This document shows positions 1 to 10,457 of a DNA stretch of 64,000 nucleotides, piece by piece. A program made the translations under genes and the position numbers. Where the stretch lies: the NCBI GenBank assembly GCA_963573385.1, contig CAUYLG010071716.1, forward strand, positions 62,001 through 126,000, read 5' to 3'. Under the pieces are notes generated by a model, which did no database searches, was not told the DNA's origin, and saw only the letters and a list, made by a program, of their open reading frames with translations. Source of the DNA: Cacajao melanocephalus (lineage: Eukaryota; Chordata; Mammalia; Primates; Pitheciidae). Position 1 is the stretch's first letter, and each line of letters starts with the position of its first letter.

Positions 1-607
1 TCATCCTGAAACAGAGGGAAGGTCTGGAGACAGATGGGTGTTGGTGCAGAGCAAGAGCAGGACCACATGTGGTGAGCAGGAAACATCTCTTATGGGTATA
101 CAATAGTTTACAGTTTACTGTAGTTGCCCTGGCCTCCACCAGTGGCCTCCTCCACTGTAGTTGCCCTGGCCTCCTACTCACAGTTGTTCTCACGGCCAGG
201 AGTCACCTGGGAGTAAGCCAGGGTGTCTTGATCCTGCAGGGTGGAGGCAGAGGCCAAAGATGTTCCATGCCAGGAAGACCACCTGAAGCTGGAGGCTATG
301 GATGAGGGCTCACTGTGGGCCTCCAGTGGGTACCACTCAGGTCAGAGAAGAATTAAGAGGGACTATATCTACCTCTACCTGTGCTCTTTCCACCCCCGAA
401 GTCTGGGTCCAATCCATCATCTCTAAAATCTGAGTGTCTAGACTAGACCTGGGCCACCATCTGGCTTGCTCTTCAAACAGCGGTTCTGTGTCCCTGCCCA
501 GGAAACCTGTGTTTGATTTCTTGGAGCCTTCGGGCTGTTCAGCCCTCTGTTCCCCTCCTTGGGAAACTGTCCCCGACATTTATGAGGCCCCAGAATGCAA
601 AGGTCCT
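1..607. other. Unassigned sequence with short direct repeats
   Basis: No repeat family or gene was recognised. A 21-base unit starting actgtagttgccctgg occurs at 117-137 and again at 154-174, a 37-base period. Positions 79-118 are 37/40 identical to 1699-1738 (see findings). A 12-base perfect palindrome accacatgtggt lies at 62-73. The open frames here are short and show no known motif. Confidence 0.5.
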
Positions 608-703
608 TGTCTTCTTTTCTTTTTAATTTTCAACTTTATGCGTACATAGTAGGTGTATATATTTATGGGTTACATGAGATGTTTTGACCTGTCTCCTTTT
701 CTT
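608..703 (-). mobile_element. Very short L1 3' end with target-site duplication
   Basis: About 68 bases (622-689) read, on the minus strand, like the terminal 3'UTR of an L1MA/L1P-type LINE-1; on the plus strand the tell-tale text is gtatatatttatgggttaca followed by gatgtttt. It is flanked by a direct repeat, 608-621 and 690-703, matching at 13 of 14 bases, as expected for target-primed reverse transcription. The element is almost entirely 5'-truncated. Confidence 0.5.
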
Positions 704-1545
704 CCTTCTCATAAGGGGCTGGGACTTAGCCTGCCTTATATTTTTGTTCAGTACTATCTCATGAAGATTTATCATCACCTGTGTCCCCTGCACTCTTCCC
801 TTCCCAAGCCTACGAGGCTCCTCTGCATCTCCTTTTCCTGTTGTACCTGAGGCTGAGCCTACTGGCTCATTCCATTGAGGGTTTTGCCATCATTTGATGG
901 GATGGGGTTGAGAGGAGGGTAACATGGGAAGCAAGCTAAAAAAACACATATCTCAAAAACTGTTATCCTCATCTTTAGTTCACAATCTCTTGTTTCTTTG
1001 AGTAAAATTCCCCTCAGGGCTTACTCTTTGTATACATTCCGGGAAGCTTACACTTTCCATCACAGACAGACAATTAAGACAAAGTAACAGGTACAAACTA
1101 TGCTGCTTGTCATAGACCAGATTGGAAGTCTCTCCTCCTTTGGGTCCCATGAAGAACAGCACTTTGCTGTATTTCCTCCCTGAAGGCAATAGAAATTAAA
1201 GTTAGGGTCCTCTCCTTTGGGAATTTCATAGTAAATCCTACAAGAGGCAAAGCCAACTCTGAAGACTGGTGAGTCAGTTTTAATATACATGCATGAAAAT
1301 AGACCAAACCAAAGCTAGGCCTCAATTTGGGCAATAATGATGTCCCAGAGCCCCTGAGTGTTAATCAAATGTTTGTAAATTGCACATCGTTTAACTGTGT
1401 TTTGGGAGCACATGATTTAAAGCAATCCTGAAGAATCCTCTGGTGCTACAACTAATTAACCTAATTTATCTGTTTTGTAAATCTGAATTTACTCCTAAGG
1501 ATCGAGCGTTTGGAGGATAAAAGTTAGACAAGGTACAATTAATTA
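704..1545. other. Unassigned sequence
   Basis: No family or gene recognised. The AT-rich stretch 1300-1520 has no visible repeat signature and could be single-copy; whether it is conserved cannot be told from one sequence. Confidence 0.35.
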
Positions 1546-1549
1546 GGGA

Positions 1550-1690
1550 AGCCTTCCTGGAAGGGGTGAGCCGGGGCCAAATCTTAGAGTAGACAGTGAT
1601 TACAGATCCTCTGAAGGACTGAAAAGAGAAATGCAGCAAACTTCAGTGAAGGGCAGCCTTATATCTTGGCAGCAATGAATCATCTTGTGA
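1550..1690 (+). repeat. Degenerate ancient repeat (recurrent 'gaagccttcctgga' family)
   Basis: Contains gggaagccttcctggaagg followed by text that in other genomic copies reads roughly 'gacatttgagctgagtcttg'. Related degenerate copies in this window lie near 28190-28520, 30610-30895, 48080-48860, 48880-49140 and 52225-52480. I could not assign it securely; an L2/L3 (CR1)-type LINE or an unclassified mammalian repeat are the options. Confidence 0.3.
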
Positions 1691-1795
1691 ATAACAATGG
1701 AAACATCTCTTATGGGTGCACAATAGTTTACCGTTTACCAAGGACTTCCTTGCACATCACAGCGATTATGACCGCAAAGAGAATGTAGTGAGAAC

Positions 1796-2003
1796 ATGCT
1801 CTACACCAGTGCTAGGTGCTTAAACACATCATCACAGTTACCCTACCAACACTCACTGGCTTTGATGTTAGCATTTCCTTTTTAAAGAAGAGGAAACCAA
1901 GGCTCATGGTGCTTAAAGTCACACATGTTGTGCCAAAGTCAGCTGGTTAACAGAGGAGCAACGATCTGAATTCAGGTCTATTTGACTCTATGGTTCTAAT
2001 CAT
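1796..2003 (-). repeat. MIR SINE, antisense
   Basis: Old tRNA-derived SINE. On the plus strand it runs gtgctaggtgctt, gaggaaaccaaggctca, cagctggttaacagagg and ends with the 'atctgaattcaggtct' block, which is the reverse complement of the MIR body. Typical length for a near complete MIR. Confidence 0.7.
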
Positions 2004-2084
2004 ATCATGCACTAGAGCTCAGAGCAGGATAGAAAAGGCTGGCCGTGGATCACAACAGACATCAGCACAAATATGAATCATTTA

Positions 2085-2300
2085 TTCTGTATTATCTGAT
2101 ACAAAGCACCATACGAAGCACTTTACATGCATTATGTTACTTATTCATCCAAATAACCTTCTGATATAGGTGTCAAATCCCACTTTATCAGGAACCTGAA
2201 GATCAGAGAGAGGGTAAGTAATATATTCAGAGTTACAATGCTAGTAAAAATGTTAGAGGCTCTGACCCCGTAGAACAATCTCTTAACTACTCCTCTCTCC
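2085..2300 (-). repeat. MIR SINE, antisense
   Basis: Order of blocks is agcactttacatgcattatg, the (degraded) Tm-proximal core 'gaacctgaagatcagagag', then 'ggctctgaccccg' and 'tcttaactactcct', matching an inverted MIR. Strongly diverged. Confidence 0.6.
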
Positions 2301-2504
2301 CATGCACCAGTCCTCTTCCAAAGACACTTGCAACCCGGCATATATAAAATCACCATCGTTGTCTCATGACATGAACTTCGTTCCCTAGAAGTGGAGTCAG
2401 GCCTGGAAGCAGGACATTTCAATGCTATGCAGCATGGGAAGAATGGTCAGAGCAGATATAGTAACACACAGGAAGCTGCTTTACTAAGCCTGTAGGTTTT
2501 GAGA

Positions 2505-2625
2505 TTGGCTGCTATCATCCCTGTTTTACAGATGAGGAATTGAGTTACCTACAGCTTTTGATGTGTTCAACTTGACACAAATTGTGACAGTCAGTGCCAG
2601 GACTTGATACCTCTGCTCAGTCTCT
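2505..2625 (-). repeat. MIR SINE fragment, antisense
   Basis: The block ctgttttacagatgaggaat followed by an eroded 'cagtgccaggacttgat' is the central part of an inverted MIR; both ends are missing or too diverged. Confidence 0.5.
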
Positions 2626-2717
2626 CTGCCTCAGTTGTCAATACCCTCTTTATTATACACTCTTGTGATTTTCCAGAAAAGGTTAAAACATTTTTGAGGC
2701 AACTTGTTTACCAGCAT

Positions 2718-2740
2718 CACATAGGCATTTTGCCTATGTG
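2718..2740. repeat. Perfect 10-bp stem hairpin
   Basis: Arms cacataggca (2718-2727) and tgcctatgtg (2731-2740) are exact reverse complements around a ttt loop. Could form a small hairpin in RNA or a cruciform in DNA. No poly-T run follows, so it is not a terminator of any known kind; probably chance. Confidence 0.8.
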
Positions 2741-2849
2741 ACATCAATTTTTAGAACTAACATTTTCTTTCTTTCTTTCTCATTCTCAGTAAAACTTAGA
2801 ATTACAATCCCAGTTCTGAGACCTCTTTTCCAATTACTCTCTCTCTGGG

Positions 2850-3751
2850 TGACCTTAGCCAGCTTCATGAATTTAAATGTTATCTATATGTCTGTGACTG
2901 CCAAATAGATGTCTCCAGCTCTGACCTCATTCTAAGCTCCAGACTGCCTCCTCCACATCTCCATTTGGAACTCAACAAGTCCCAAACAGAGCTCTTTGGT
3001 GTTCTCCCAAGCAAGCACCTCCCTGGTCTCCTCCCCACCTATCACTGGCAGCATCATTTGAACTCAGGTCAAAAAAAAAAAATCCGGAATCAAATTATTT
3101 TTCACCATGCCTTTGCTTGCTTGGACAGGACCATTTGGTCAGTTTTATCAGGTCCTAGCTGGTCTCCTTGATTCCTCTACCACTCCCCACAAGCTATTTT
3201 CTACACAGCAACTCGAGGGGTATTTACAACATATAAATTAGATCATTCTTGATTCCCCTGCCAAAAAACACATCTTCAAAAAACTCCAATGGTACTCATC
3301 ACATTTAAATCGATCCGGGGGCTGATGCCTCCCCCAAGGCCCAGCATGATTTGGCCCCTGATGACCTTTTTCCACAGCCCTGTCTCTCCCTTTAGATGGT
3401 GCCCCTAGCACTTCACGCTCATTCCTACCTCAGGTTTTTACCCTCCATGTTTCCTGGCAGGAAATGCTTCTTTTTGAGACTTTGCACAGCACACACTTTC
3501 ACATCTTCCAGGCTTAGGCTCAAATTTGCCCACCTTGCCCCCGTCTCCCCCTTGTGCATTTGTATCATTGTACCCTCGTGGTTCCCACAGCCCATATAGC
3601 CACACGAAATGTTGTTGTTTATTGGCTGATTTTCCTATTAATTACCTATTTGCCTCTAGAAGGTATGTTACATAAGGGCAGGGATATGATCTGTCTTTGC
3701 TGTTCAATCTCAGTGACTAGAATAATGCCTGATATATAGAAGATGCCCAGT
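2850..3751 (+). repeat. L2 LINE, 3' part, sense
   Basis: A roughly 900-base remnant of LINE-2. Blocks in the expected order: tctccatttggaactcaaca near 2960, 'agatcattcttgattcccc' near 3240, ctccaatggtactcatcaca near 3285, 'cagcatgatttggcccctga' near 3342, and the 3' end 'aagggcagggatatgatctg' near 3674 followed by 'taatgcctgatatatagaag'. It encodes no intact protein. Its 3' end was the target of the Alu stub that follows. Confidence 0.75.
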
Positions 3752-3865
3752 AGAAAAGTTGAATTAATACGAGTGCACCACTGCACTCCAACCTGGGCAA
3801 CAGAGCAAGACCCCGACTCAAAAAAACAAAAACAGAAAAACAGAAAAAAAAGAAAAGTTGAATTA
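3752..3865 (+). mobile_element. 5'-truncated Alu stub with 15-bp target-site duplication
   Basis: Only the last ~60 bases of an Alu (gagtgcaccactgcactcca, 'cctgggcaacagagcaagac') plus an A-rich tail are present (about 3767-3850). The flanks agaaaagttgaatta at 3752-3766 and 3851-3865 are identical, so this is a bona fide retrotransposition product and not a decayed full Alu. The second copy of the duplication directly abuts the 5-bp duplication of the next element. Confidence 0.85.
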
Positions 3866-3870
3866 GTAAA

Positions 3871-4222
3871 TGTGTTAGTCTGCTCTCACGCTGCTGGTAA
3901 AGATATACCTGAGACTGGGTAATTTATAAAGAAAAAGAGGTTTAATGGACTCACAGTTGCACGTGGCTGGGGAGGCTTCACAATCATGCAGACAGCACAT
4001 CTTACATGGCAGGAAACAAGAGAGAATGAGAACCAAGTGAAAGGGGTTTCCCCTTATAAAGCCACCAGATCTCATGAGACTCGTTTACTACCATGAGAAC
4101 AGTATGGGGAAACCGCCTCCATGATTCCATTATTTCCCACTGGGTTCCTCTCACAAAACTTGGCAAATATGGGAGCTATAATTCAAGATGAGATGTGGGT
4201 GGGACACAGCCAAACCATATCA
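3871..4222 (-). mobile_element. Solo LTR of THE1/MST type (ERVL-MaLR), antisense
   Basis: A 352-bp LTR beginning tg (3871) and ending ca (4222) on the plus strand. Signature blocks: gatatacctgagactgggta, 'aaaaagaggtttaatggactc', 'ccagatctcatgagactcg', 'aagatgagatgtgggtggga' and 'ccaaaccatatca', which are the reverse complement of a THE1/MST LTR. The 5-bp direct repeat gtaaa sits at 3866-3870 and 4223-4227, the expected MaLR target-site size. No internal retroviral region is present, so it is a solo LTR produced by LTR-LTR recombination. Confidence 0.85.
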
Positions 4223-4227
4223 GTAAA

Positions 4228-4560
4228 TTATCTTTTTTCATTATGAAAAATACATGTTACAAGAGAAATTTGGGAAATAACGACATATAAAAGAAATGCA
4301 CATTTTGGCATATTCCCTTGCCATCTTTTTCTTGTGCATATTTTTACATTGAGATTATTTAGTACATTCAATTTGTATTTTACTTTTCTATTTAAGATGT
4401 CATAAGCAATCCTCCACATTGTGTCTAATATTTCATATAACGTGTTCAAAATAGACATTAATTTTCTTCTATCTTGAGTTACTTCCTGAAAAACACTTAC
4501 ACAAGTACGGTAGGCTCTCTGTGCTCTGTTTTGTGTTGACGGAAGGCAGGGTGGCACATT
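4228..4560 (+). repeat. Ancient AT-rich repeat, family not certain
   Basis: Starts with 'ttatgaaaaatacatgttac' and 'gaaatttgggaaata', then a 'gcatatttttacattgaga' segment and 'agatgtcataagcaatcctc'. The same sequence style recurs at 33730-34140. It resembles the 3' region of an old L1M-type LINE or a related MER, but I cannot name it. Confidence 0.3.
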
Positions 4561-4574
4561 TGAAAGACTGTAAA

Positions 4575-4725
4575 CATGAGCAAGTTATTAACCTCTCTAG
4601 ATCTCAATGTCCTTATCTATAAAATGGGGATAATAAAATCTACCATGCTTGATTTAATGGCTTGTGCAAGAATCCAGTGAAGAATTGAGGTAAACATCTC
4701 ATTAAATATTGGGGTGAATGTCATT
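4575..4725 (+). repeat. MIR SINE, sense
   Basis: Runs gcaagttattaacctctcta, 'ctcaatgtccttatctat', aaaatggggataataaaatc, matching the sense MIR core and its downstream section. Confidence 0.75.
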
Positions 4726-5540
4726 TTTTAAACCACAGCATTGTACAAATGGAATAAGATTTACAGGAGGGAATACAATAAGTAATTTGTAAAGCAATTG
4801 GAAATTTCTGAATAAAAAGCTATTGGCAGTTTTTCTATGCTGAGTGAGACATGTCCTAATGTTTGTATTTAATATGCTAAATAGTTGCCAATGCCTAATT
4901 CTAGGTTCATACCCTGCAATAGCTTTTCTTGTTGGTTTATTTTATTTTATTTTTTTACAACTTTCAGCTGTAAAACTGGGGTCAATTATTTTTAGCTATT
5001 TCTTCAGCCTGTCTCATTAGAAAAGTACTTTGAGGTAATGACTTGGGCATATTTGATGATTGTTCATTTTGAAAGATGTCATCTTAAGACTTTTCTGGAA
5101 GTTTCAAATTCACCTGTGGGAGATCTGTTTTATACCAAAATGTCATTTCAAATTCAGGACTACATACTATGTTACACTTGGCCCATATAAATGTTTCACA
5201 GCACCTGCATTTTTTATCATGGCCCTTTCATGTGAACTTAGATTTTGTGTGGCTCACCTCTGCTCTCTGTCTGAAGGGGAGAAAGTAATATTTTTAAATG
5301 GCCCTTTCTCCCCTTTGTCAGAGGAGATAAAATTTCCCAATTATTTTCCCCTCGTGCATAGATATTTATATTAATATTTTAAATGATAAGGTTTTTTAAT
5401 AGGGTTAGTAATGAATCCACGTGTTAAATTTAAAACAAATGTATCCTAAAAATGAATATTTAATCTGTGTTTAATACCTGAAACTAGATTCATAGTGGCT
5501 TAATTTCTTTGATCATTAAAGAAACTTAGGAAATGATTTA
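4726..5540. other. Unassigned AT-rich sequence
   Basis: No gene or repeat family recognised. The frame 5060-5374 could encode ~100 residues but shows no motif, no start context and no flanking splice structure that I would trust. Confidence 0.35.
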
Positions 5541-5544
5541 GATT

Positions 5545-5700
5545 CTTTTATTCACTCAACAAATATTTTAACAAGCTTATCGAGTACCTCCTGCATTATC
5601 TCTTTTAATTCTTACAACACATGGCAATGTAAGAATCATCATCATCATCGTGATCATCACTATATTATGAATAACAAAACAGAGACTCAGAGCTGTAAAG
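5545..5700 (-). repeat. Degenerate old repeat with short (ATC)n run
   Basis: Begins 'tattcactcaacaaatattt', the usual antisense 3' end of an L2/L3-type LINE, then an (ATC) run near 5636-5665. The following 'acagagactcagagctgtaa' is MIR-like antisense. Confidence 0.4.
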
Positions 5701-5919
5701 CACCCAGTGGGATGGCTCTCTGCTACAGCTTAGGGTCTGAGGTTTGATAGAAGAATATATGTGAATAAAATTCTTGAAGTAAACAAACGAGACGCCAAGT
5801 ACAATAGCAAGAATGAGGGGGCGGGGGAGAGACAGAAAGAGAGGCCTAGTAGAAAACTGAAATGGAGAAAGATTAGATTTGATTGGGAAGAACTAGGTTG
5901 TAGGTAGCTCTCTATCTTT

Positions 5920-6075
5920 TGTATCACCCGGGAATCTTTAGAAATGATTGATGCTTGACTCCCGTTTCCAGACTCTGATTTAATTGGTAAGGGATGCAGT
6001 GTGGATATTAGGACTTTCTTTAAACTTTCTGAATGATTCTAATATGCAGCAAAATTAGGGAGCCACTAATCTTGG
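5920..6075 (+). mobile_element. MER5A-type hAT-Charlie MITE
   Basis: Order of blocks: tatcacccgggaatctttag, 'ccagactctgatttaattgg', 'gcagtgtggatattaggac', 'gaatgattctaatatgcagc'. This follows the MER5A/B layout (nonautonomous hAT DNA transposon). Terminal repeats are eroded. Confidence 0.6.
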
Positions 6076-6274
6076 TAGTGCCTGGACTAGTGTGTGTAGT
6101 GAAACTGAATGACTCAACTTTGTCTGTCATAAGTTCTCAATTGTCTAATGGGTTGTGCTGATTTATAGGCCTTGTGGGAATGGGCATAATGCTTACAAAT
6201 AGAAAACACAAGTCCAAAATCCACTTGATGAAGAAAAAGAAAGGCAGTGAGCTTGAATGGGAAGAGGGCAGACT

Positions 6275-6372
6275 TTACTCACAACTTCCCTGAGCCTCAG
6301 CTTCCTCATTCCCACAATAGCTACTATGATGCCTATCTAGTAGATTTTTGATAAGAATTACACTAATTATCA
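6275..6372 (+). repeat. MIR SINE fragment, sense
   Basis: The text 'ctgagcctcagcttcctcat' then 'cacaatagctactatgatgcc' is the sense MIR core and downstream part. It is cut off by the Alu beginning at 6374. Confidence 0.55.
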
Positions 6373-6373
6373 A

Positions 6374-6671
6374 GGCTGGGTACGGTGGCTCATGCCTGTA
6401 ATCCCAGCACTTTGGGAAGCCGAGATGGGCAGATCACTTGAGGTTAGGAGTTCAAGAGCAGTCTGGCCAATATGGTGAAACCCTGTCTCTATTAAAAATA
6501 CAAAAATTAGCCAGACATGGGGGCATGTGCCTGTAATCTCAACTACTTGGGAGGCTGAGGCATGAAAATTGCTTGAACCTGGGAGGCGGAGGTTGCAGTG
6601 AGCTGAGAATGAGCCACTAGACTCCAGCCTGGGTGACAGAGTGAGACTCTGTCTCAAAAAAAAACAAAAAA
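6374..6671 (+). mobile_element. Alu (AluS-like), full length, sense
   Basis: Full dimeric Alu from ggctgggtacggtggctcat to an A-rich tail interrupted by one C. Both monomers and the mid A-rich linker are present. Flanks attacactaattat (upstream) and attatcctaattat (in the tail's downstream border) match 12 of 14, a probable target-site duplication. Long antisense frames across it are an artefact of Alu sequence. Confidence 0.9.
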
Positions 6672-6759
6672 ATTATCCTAATTATGATGACATTTATCTT
6701 ATCCAATGTTATCAGAATCTTTGGTCAGTTAGTTGAAAAAATAATATTTAAGTCCAAGC

Positions 6760-7365
6760 AGGTGTAGCAGATAGTACTTTCCGAAGGTGACTAAAATATA
6801 TCTCATCCCACATGGTCTTTTTCAAATGTGATGCTGACATTATCCCATCTGAGCTAGAGCCCACGTTCTTTACTCTTGAACCTGGGTACCTGTTTGTAAA
6901 TACTCAGATCAGTAGATTATGGCAGAAAGGACACCCTATGATTTAGGAGTTTTGATCATAAAAAGCAACACAGCTCCCATCTGGCTTTGTCTCTCTCTTG
7001 CAACACATGTCTTGAGAGCCCTAAGCTGATTTATATGAAGTGTGGCTTTGCTGGGTCTGCCATGCCGGAGAGACCATGTGGAGAAGCCACATAGAGACAG
7101 ACGAATATGCTCAAGGGAGGCTCCATTGTGCCAGCCCCCAGCTATCTTTGCACATCACCTGCCAGAAATGTAAATACAGCAGCCATCAGATGATCCCAGC
7201 CCCTGACCTTCAAGCTGCCCCAGCTGACATGAAGTATAGAGAGACAAGTTGTCCCCAACCAGAAATTCCAAAAGTCCAGATTCATGAGCTAAATAAATGT
7301 TATTCTTGCTTTAAACTACAAACTTTTGGGTGCTATGATATGCTGCTTTAAATAACCGGAACAAA
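6760..7365 (+). mobile_element. MLT1-type MaLR LTR, sense
   Basis: Blocks include 'gattatggcagaaaggacac', 'ttttgatcataaaaagcaac', gaccatgtggagaagccaca, 'cagcccctgaccttcaagct', and the 3' end 'aaataaatgttattcttgc' plus 'aaactacaaacttttgggtg', which is the poly(A)-signal region of MLT1 LTRs. Divergence is high; the exact subfamily cannot be fixed by eye. Confidence 0.6.
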
Positions 7366-7384
7366 GAGAGTAATAGAAAAACAT

Positions 7385-7450
7385 ATGTGTGTGCGTGTGT
7401 GTGTGTGTGTATAAAACATGTGTGTGTATATATATATATATTATATATAC
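7385..7450. repeat. (TG)n/(TA)n microsatellite
   Basis: Compound dinucleotide tract: TG runs with a few CG/AAAA interruptions, then an alternating TA run ending near 7450. Expected to be length-polymorphic. A further short (TG)7 lies near 7589-7603. Confidence 0.9.
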
Positions 7451-8043
7451 AGATGTTAAATACCTTATTTCAAATTAAAACATAAAACAGTTCTTTTATT
7501 GAGTAACCTTCTCACCTAGAGCCAAGGTCTTTTCTTATACATTATGTTCCACTGACCAGCATCCTGTTTGAACTGTATCTGAAGCATTTGTGTGTGTGTG
7601 TGATTTCCAATGTCAGTTCCTTTGAAGTAAAATGAGTGATTAAAAACACTTAAAATGATTTTTACCGCTTCTCCCTATTCCTTACATGTGTCCTATAAAT
7701 GTCCAAATTAATTCAACATTTTATTAGGCAGTTTATTTCATCAAGTCTTTCCAGAACATTCAACTTAGAGTTTATGAAAAGAAAGGTTTTTTTTGGTAAT
7801 ATCATTGAATCAATGCACGTGTTAGTTAATCACAGGATAAAAATAACAAGAACAATTTGAATTAACAACTATATGGTGAGCTGATGTTAGCAGAAGGATA
7901 CAGGTATGCATAAGACAAATCTATTAGGCATTCATATTTTTTAAACTTATAGATACTAGTCAATAGACTTAGAAAAAGAATGGGAACCTTGCTAAACAAG
8001 TTGGTTAAGTGAAGGTTGGTTAAGCATCTATTATAACATCTGT
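7451..8043. other. Unassigned sequence before the LINE-1
   Basis: AT-rich, no recognised repeat or gene apart from a short TG run. It ends at the 9-base aaaatcact (8044-8052), which is repeated at 14624-14632 on the far side of the L1 and is the likely target-site duplication. Confidence 0.4.
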
Positions 8044-8052
8044 AAAATCACT

Positions 8053-9433
8053 GACAATTGGTGGCTGGCAAGATGGCTGAATAGGAACAGCTCTGGGCTG
8101 CAGCTCCCAGCGAAATCAATGCAGGAAGCAGGTAATTTCTGCATTTCCACCTGAGGCGCCCAGCTCATCTCACTGGAAATGGTTAGACAGTGGATGTAGC
8201 CCATGGAGGGCGAACTGAAGCAGAGTGAGGCATCACCTCACCCAGGAAGCACAAGAGGTCTGGGGAACTCCCTCCCCTAGTCAAGGGAAGCCTTGAGGGA
8301 CTGTGCTGTGAGGAACTGTGTACTCCGGCTCAGATACTAAACTTTTTCCACAGTCTTAGCAACCTGCAGACCAACAGATTCCCTCCTGTGCCTACTCCAC
8401 CAGAGCCCTGGATTTCAAGCACAAAACTGGGCAGTCATTTAAGCAGTTGCTGAACTAGCTGCAGGAGTTTTTTTTTTCATACCCCAATGGTACCTGGAAC
8501 TCTAGTGAGACAGAACCATTTACTCCTCTGGAAAGGGGGCTGCAGCCAGGGAGTCAAATGGTCTAGCTCAGCAGATCCTACCCCACAGAGCCCAGCAAGC
8601 TAACATCCACTGGCTTGAAATTCTAGCTGCCAGCACAGCAGTCTGAAGTTGACCTAGGGCACTCGAGCTTGGTGTGGGGAGAAGCATCTGCTATTACTGA
8701 GGCTTGAGTAGTCGGTTTTCCCCTCACAGTGTAAACAAAGCCTCTAGGAAGTTCGAACTGGATGGAGCCCACCACAGCTTGGCAAAGGCACTGTAGCCAG
8801 ACTGTCTCTCTAGATTCCTTCTCTCTGGGCAGGGAATCACTGAAAGAAAGGCAGAAGCCCAAGTCAGGGGATTATAGATCAAGCTCCCATCTCCCTGAGA
8901 CAAAGCACCTGGGGGAAGGGGTGGCTGTGGGCGCAGCTTCAGCAGACTCAAACATTCCTGCCTGCCAGCTCTGAAGAGAACAGTGGATTGCCCAGCACAG
9001 CACTCAAGCTCTGTCAAAAGACAGACTGCCTCCTCAAGTGGGACCCTGACTCCCATGCCTCCTGACTGGGAGACACCTCCAACTTTTTGATAGGATTGTT
9101 TGTTTACAATAACCTCCTGTATGAGGTGTCTATCACCTCATATAGGAGAGTTCTGGCTGGCATCTGGTGGTGCCCCTTTGGGACGAAGCTTCCAGAGGAA
9201 GGAACGGGCAGCAATCTTTGCTGTTCTGCAGCCTCTGTGGGTGATACCCAGGCAAACAGGGTCTGGAGTGGACCTCCAGTAAACTCCAGCAGATCTGCAG
9301 CAGAGGGGCCTATTAGAAGGAAAATTAACAAACAGAAAGGAATAGCATCAACATCAACAAAAAGGACATCCTTTCAGAAACCCCATTGGAAGGTCACCGA
9401 CATCAAAGACCAAAGGTAGATAAATCCATGAAG
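8053..9433 (+). promoter_or_regulatory. L1 5'UTR (degenerate internal promoter)
   Basis: The first bases contain caagatggctg (8069-8079), which fits the YY1-binding core known near the start of primate L1 5'UTRs. Later blocks typical of the region are gctgcagctcccagcg (8098-8113), 'gagcccaccacagctt' (about 8765) and gcctcctcaagtgggaccc (about 9029). Shorter CpG content than young L1s through decay. In active L1s this region is a Pol II internal promoter with an additional antisense promoter; whether any activity survives here is unknown. Confidence 0.8.
9291..9357 (+). repeat. 5'UTR segment also present between ORF1 and ORF2 (copy 1)
   Basis: Sixty-seven bases at the end of the 5'UTR, agatctgcagcagagg through acatcaa, in the normal position ahead of ORF1. 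A second copy lies at 10435-10505. Confidence 0.9.
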
Positions 9434-10457
9434 ATGAGGAAAAACCAGTGCAAAATGGCTAAAAATTCAAAAAAAGAGAATGCCTCTTCTCTTCGAAAGG
9501 ATCACAACTCCTCGACAGCAAGGGAACAACACTGGACAGAGAATGAGTTTGATGAATTGACAGAAGTAGGCTTCAGAATGTAGGTGATAATAAACTCCTC
9601 CAAGGTAAAGGAGTATGTTCTAATCCAAAGCAAGGAAGCTAAGAACCTTGAAAAAAGGTTAGAGGAATTGCTGACTAGAATAACCAGTTTAGAAAAGAGC
9701 ATAAATGACCAAATGGAGCTGAAAAACACAGCATGAAAACTTTATGAAGCACACGCAAGTATCAATAGCTGAATTGATCAAGGGGAAAAAATGATATCAG
9801 AGATTGAAGATCAACTTAATGAAATAAAGCATAAAGACAAGATTAAAGAAAAAAGAATGAAAAGAAGCAAACAAAGTCTCCAAGAAATATGGAACTGTGT
9901 GAAAAGACCAAAGCTATGTTAGATTGGTGTGCCTGAAAGTGGTGGGGGGAATGCAACCAAGATGGAAAATGTTCTTCAGGATATTATCCAGGAGAACTTC
10001 CCCAACCTAGAAAGAGAGGCCAACATCAAATTCAGGAAGTACAGAGAACATCACAAAGATACTCCTCGAGAAGAGCATTCAAGACACATATTGGCCAGAT
10101 TCGCCCAGGTTGAAATTAAGGAAAAAATGTTAAGGGCAGCCAGAGAGAAAGGTTGGGTTACCCACAAAAGGAAGCCCATCAGATTAACAGTGGATCTCTT
10201 GGCAGAAACCCTACAAGCCAGAGAGAGTGGGGGCCGATATTCAACACTCTTAAAGAAAAGAATTTCAACCCGGAATTTCATATCCAGTCAAATTAAGCTT
10301 CATAAGCTAAGGAGAAATAAAATCCTTTACAGACAAGCAAATGCTGAGTGATTTTGTCACCACCAGGCCTGCCTTACAAGAGCTCCTGAAGGAAGCACTA
10401 AACGTAGAAAGGAAAAACCAATACCAGCCACTGCAGACCTGCAGCGGAGAGGCCTGA
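9434..10457 (+). pseudogene. L1 ORF1 (ORF1p, RNA-binding chaperone), broken
   Basis: ORF1p is the trimeric nucleic-acid chaperone that coats L1 RNA. The start is the ATG at 9434 (an ATG two codons upstream is in frame), giving about 50 residues before a stop at 9581-9583 where the consensus continues. The middle carries further stops and shifts. The segment 9929-10351 is open for 140 codons and preserves the RRM/C-terminal domain region, including EKMLRAAREKGWVTHK; its first and last thirds are out of phase with the true frame. The true-frame C-terminus then reads through to a TGA at 10455-10457 inside the duplicated 5'UTR segment, so the usual last residues are replaced. Non-functional. Confidence 0.85.

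Noticed and set aside
2718..2740. Hairpin as a transcription terminator
   Set aside because: No poly-T follows and the DNA is nuclear mammalian, where this terminator type is not used by Pol II.
3871..4222. Complete endogenous retrovirus
   Set aside because: Only an LTR is present, bounded by a 5-bp target duplication; no internal region on either side.
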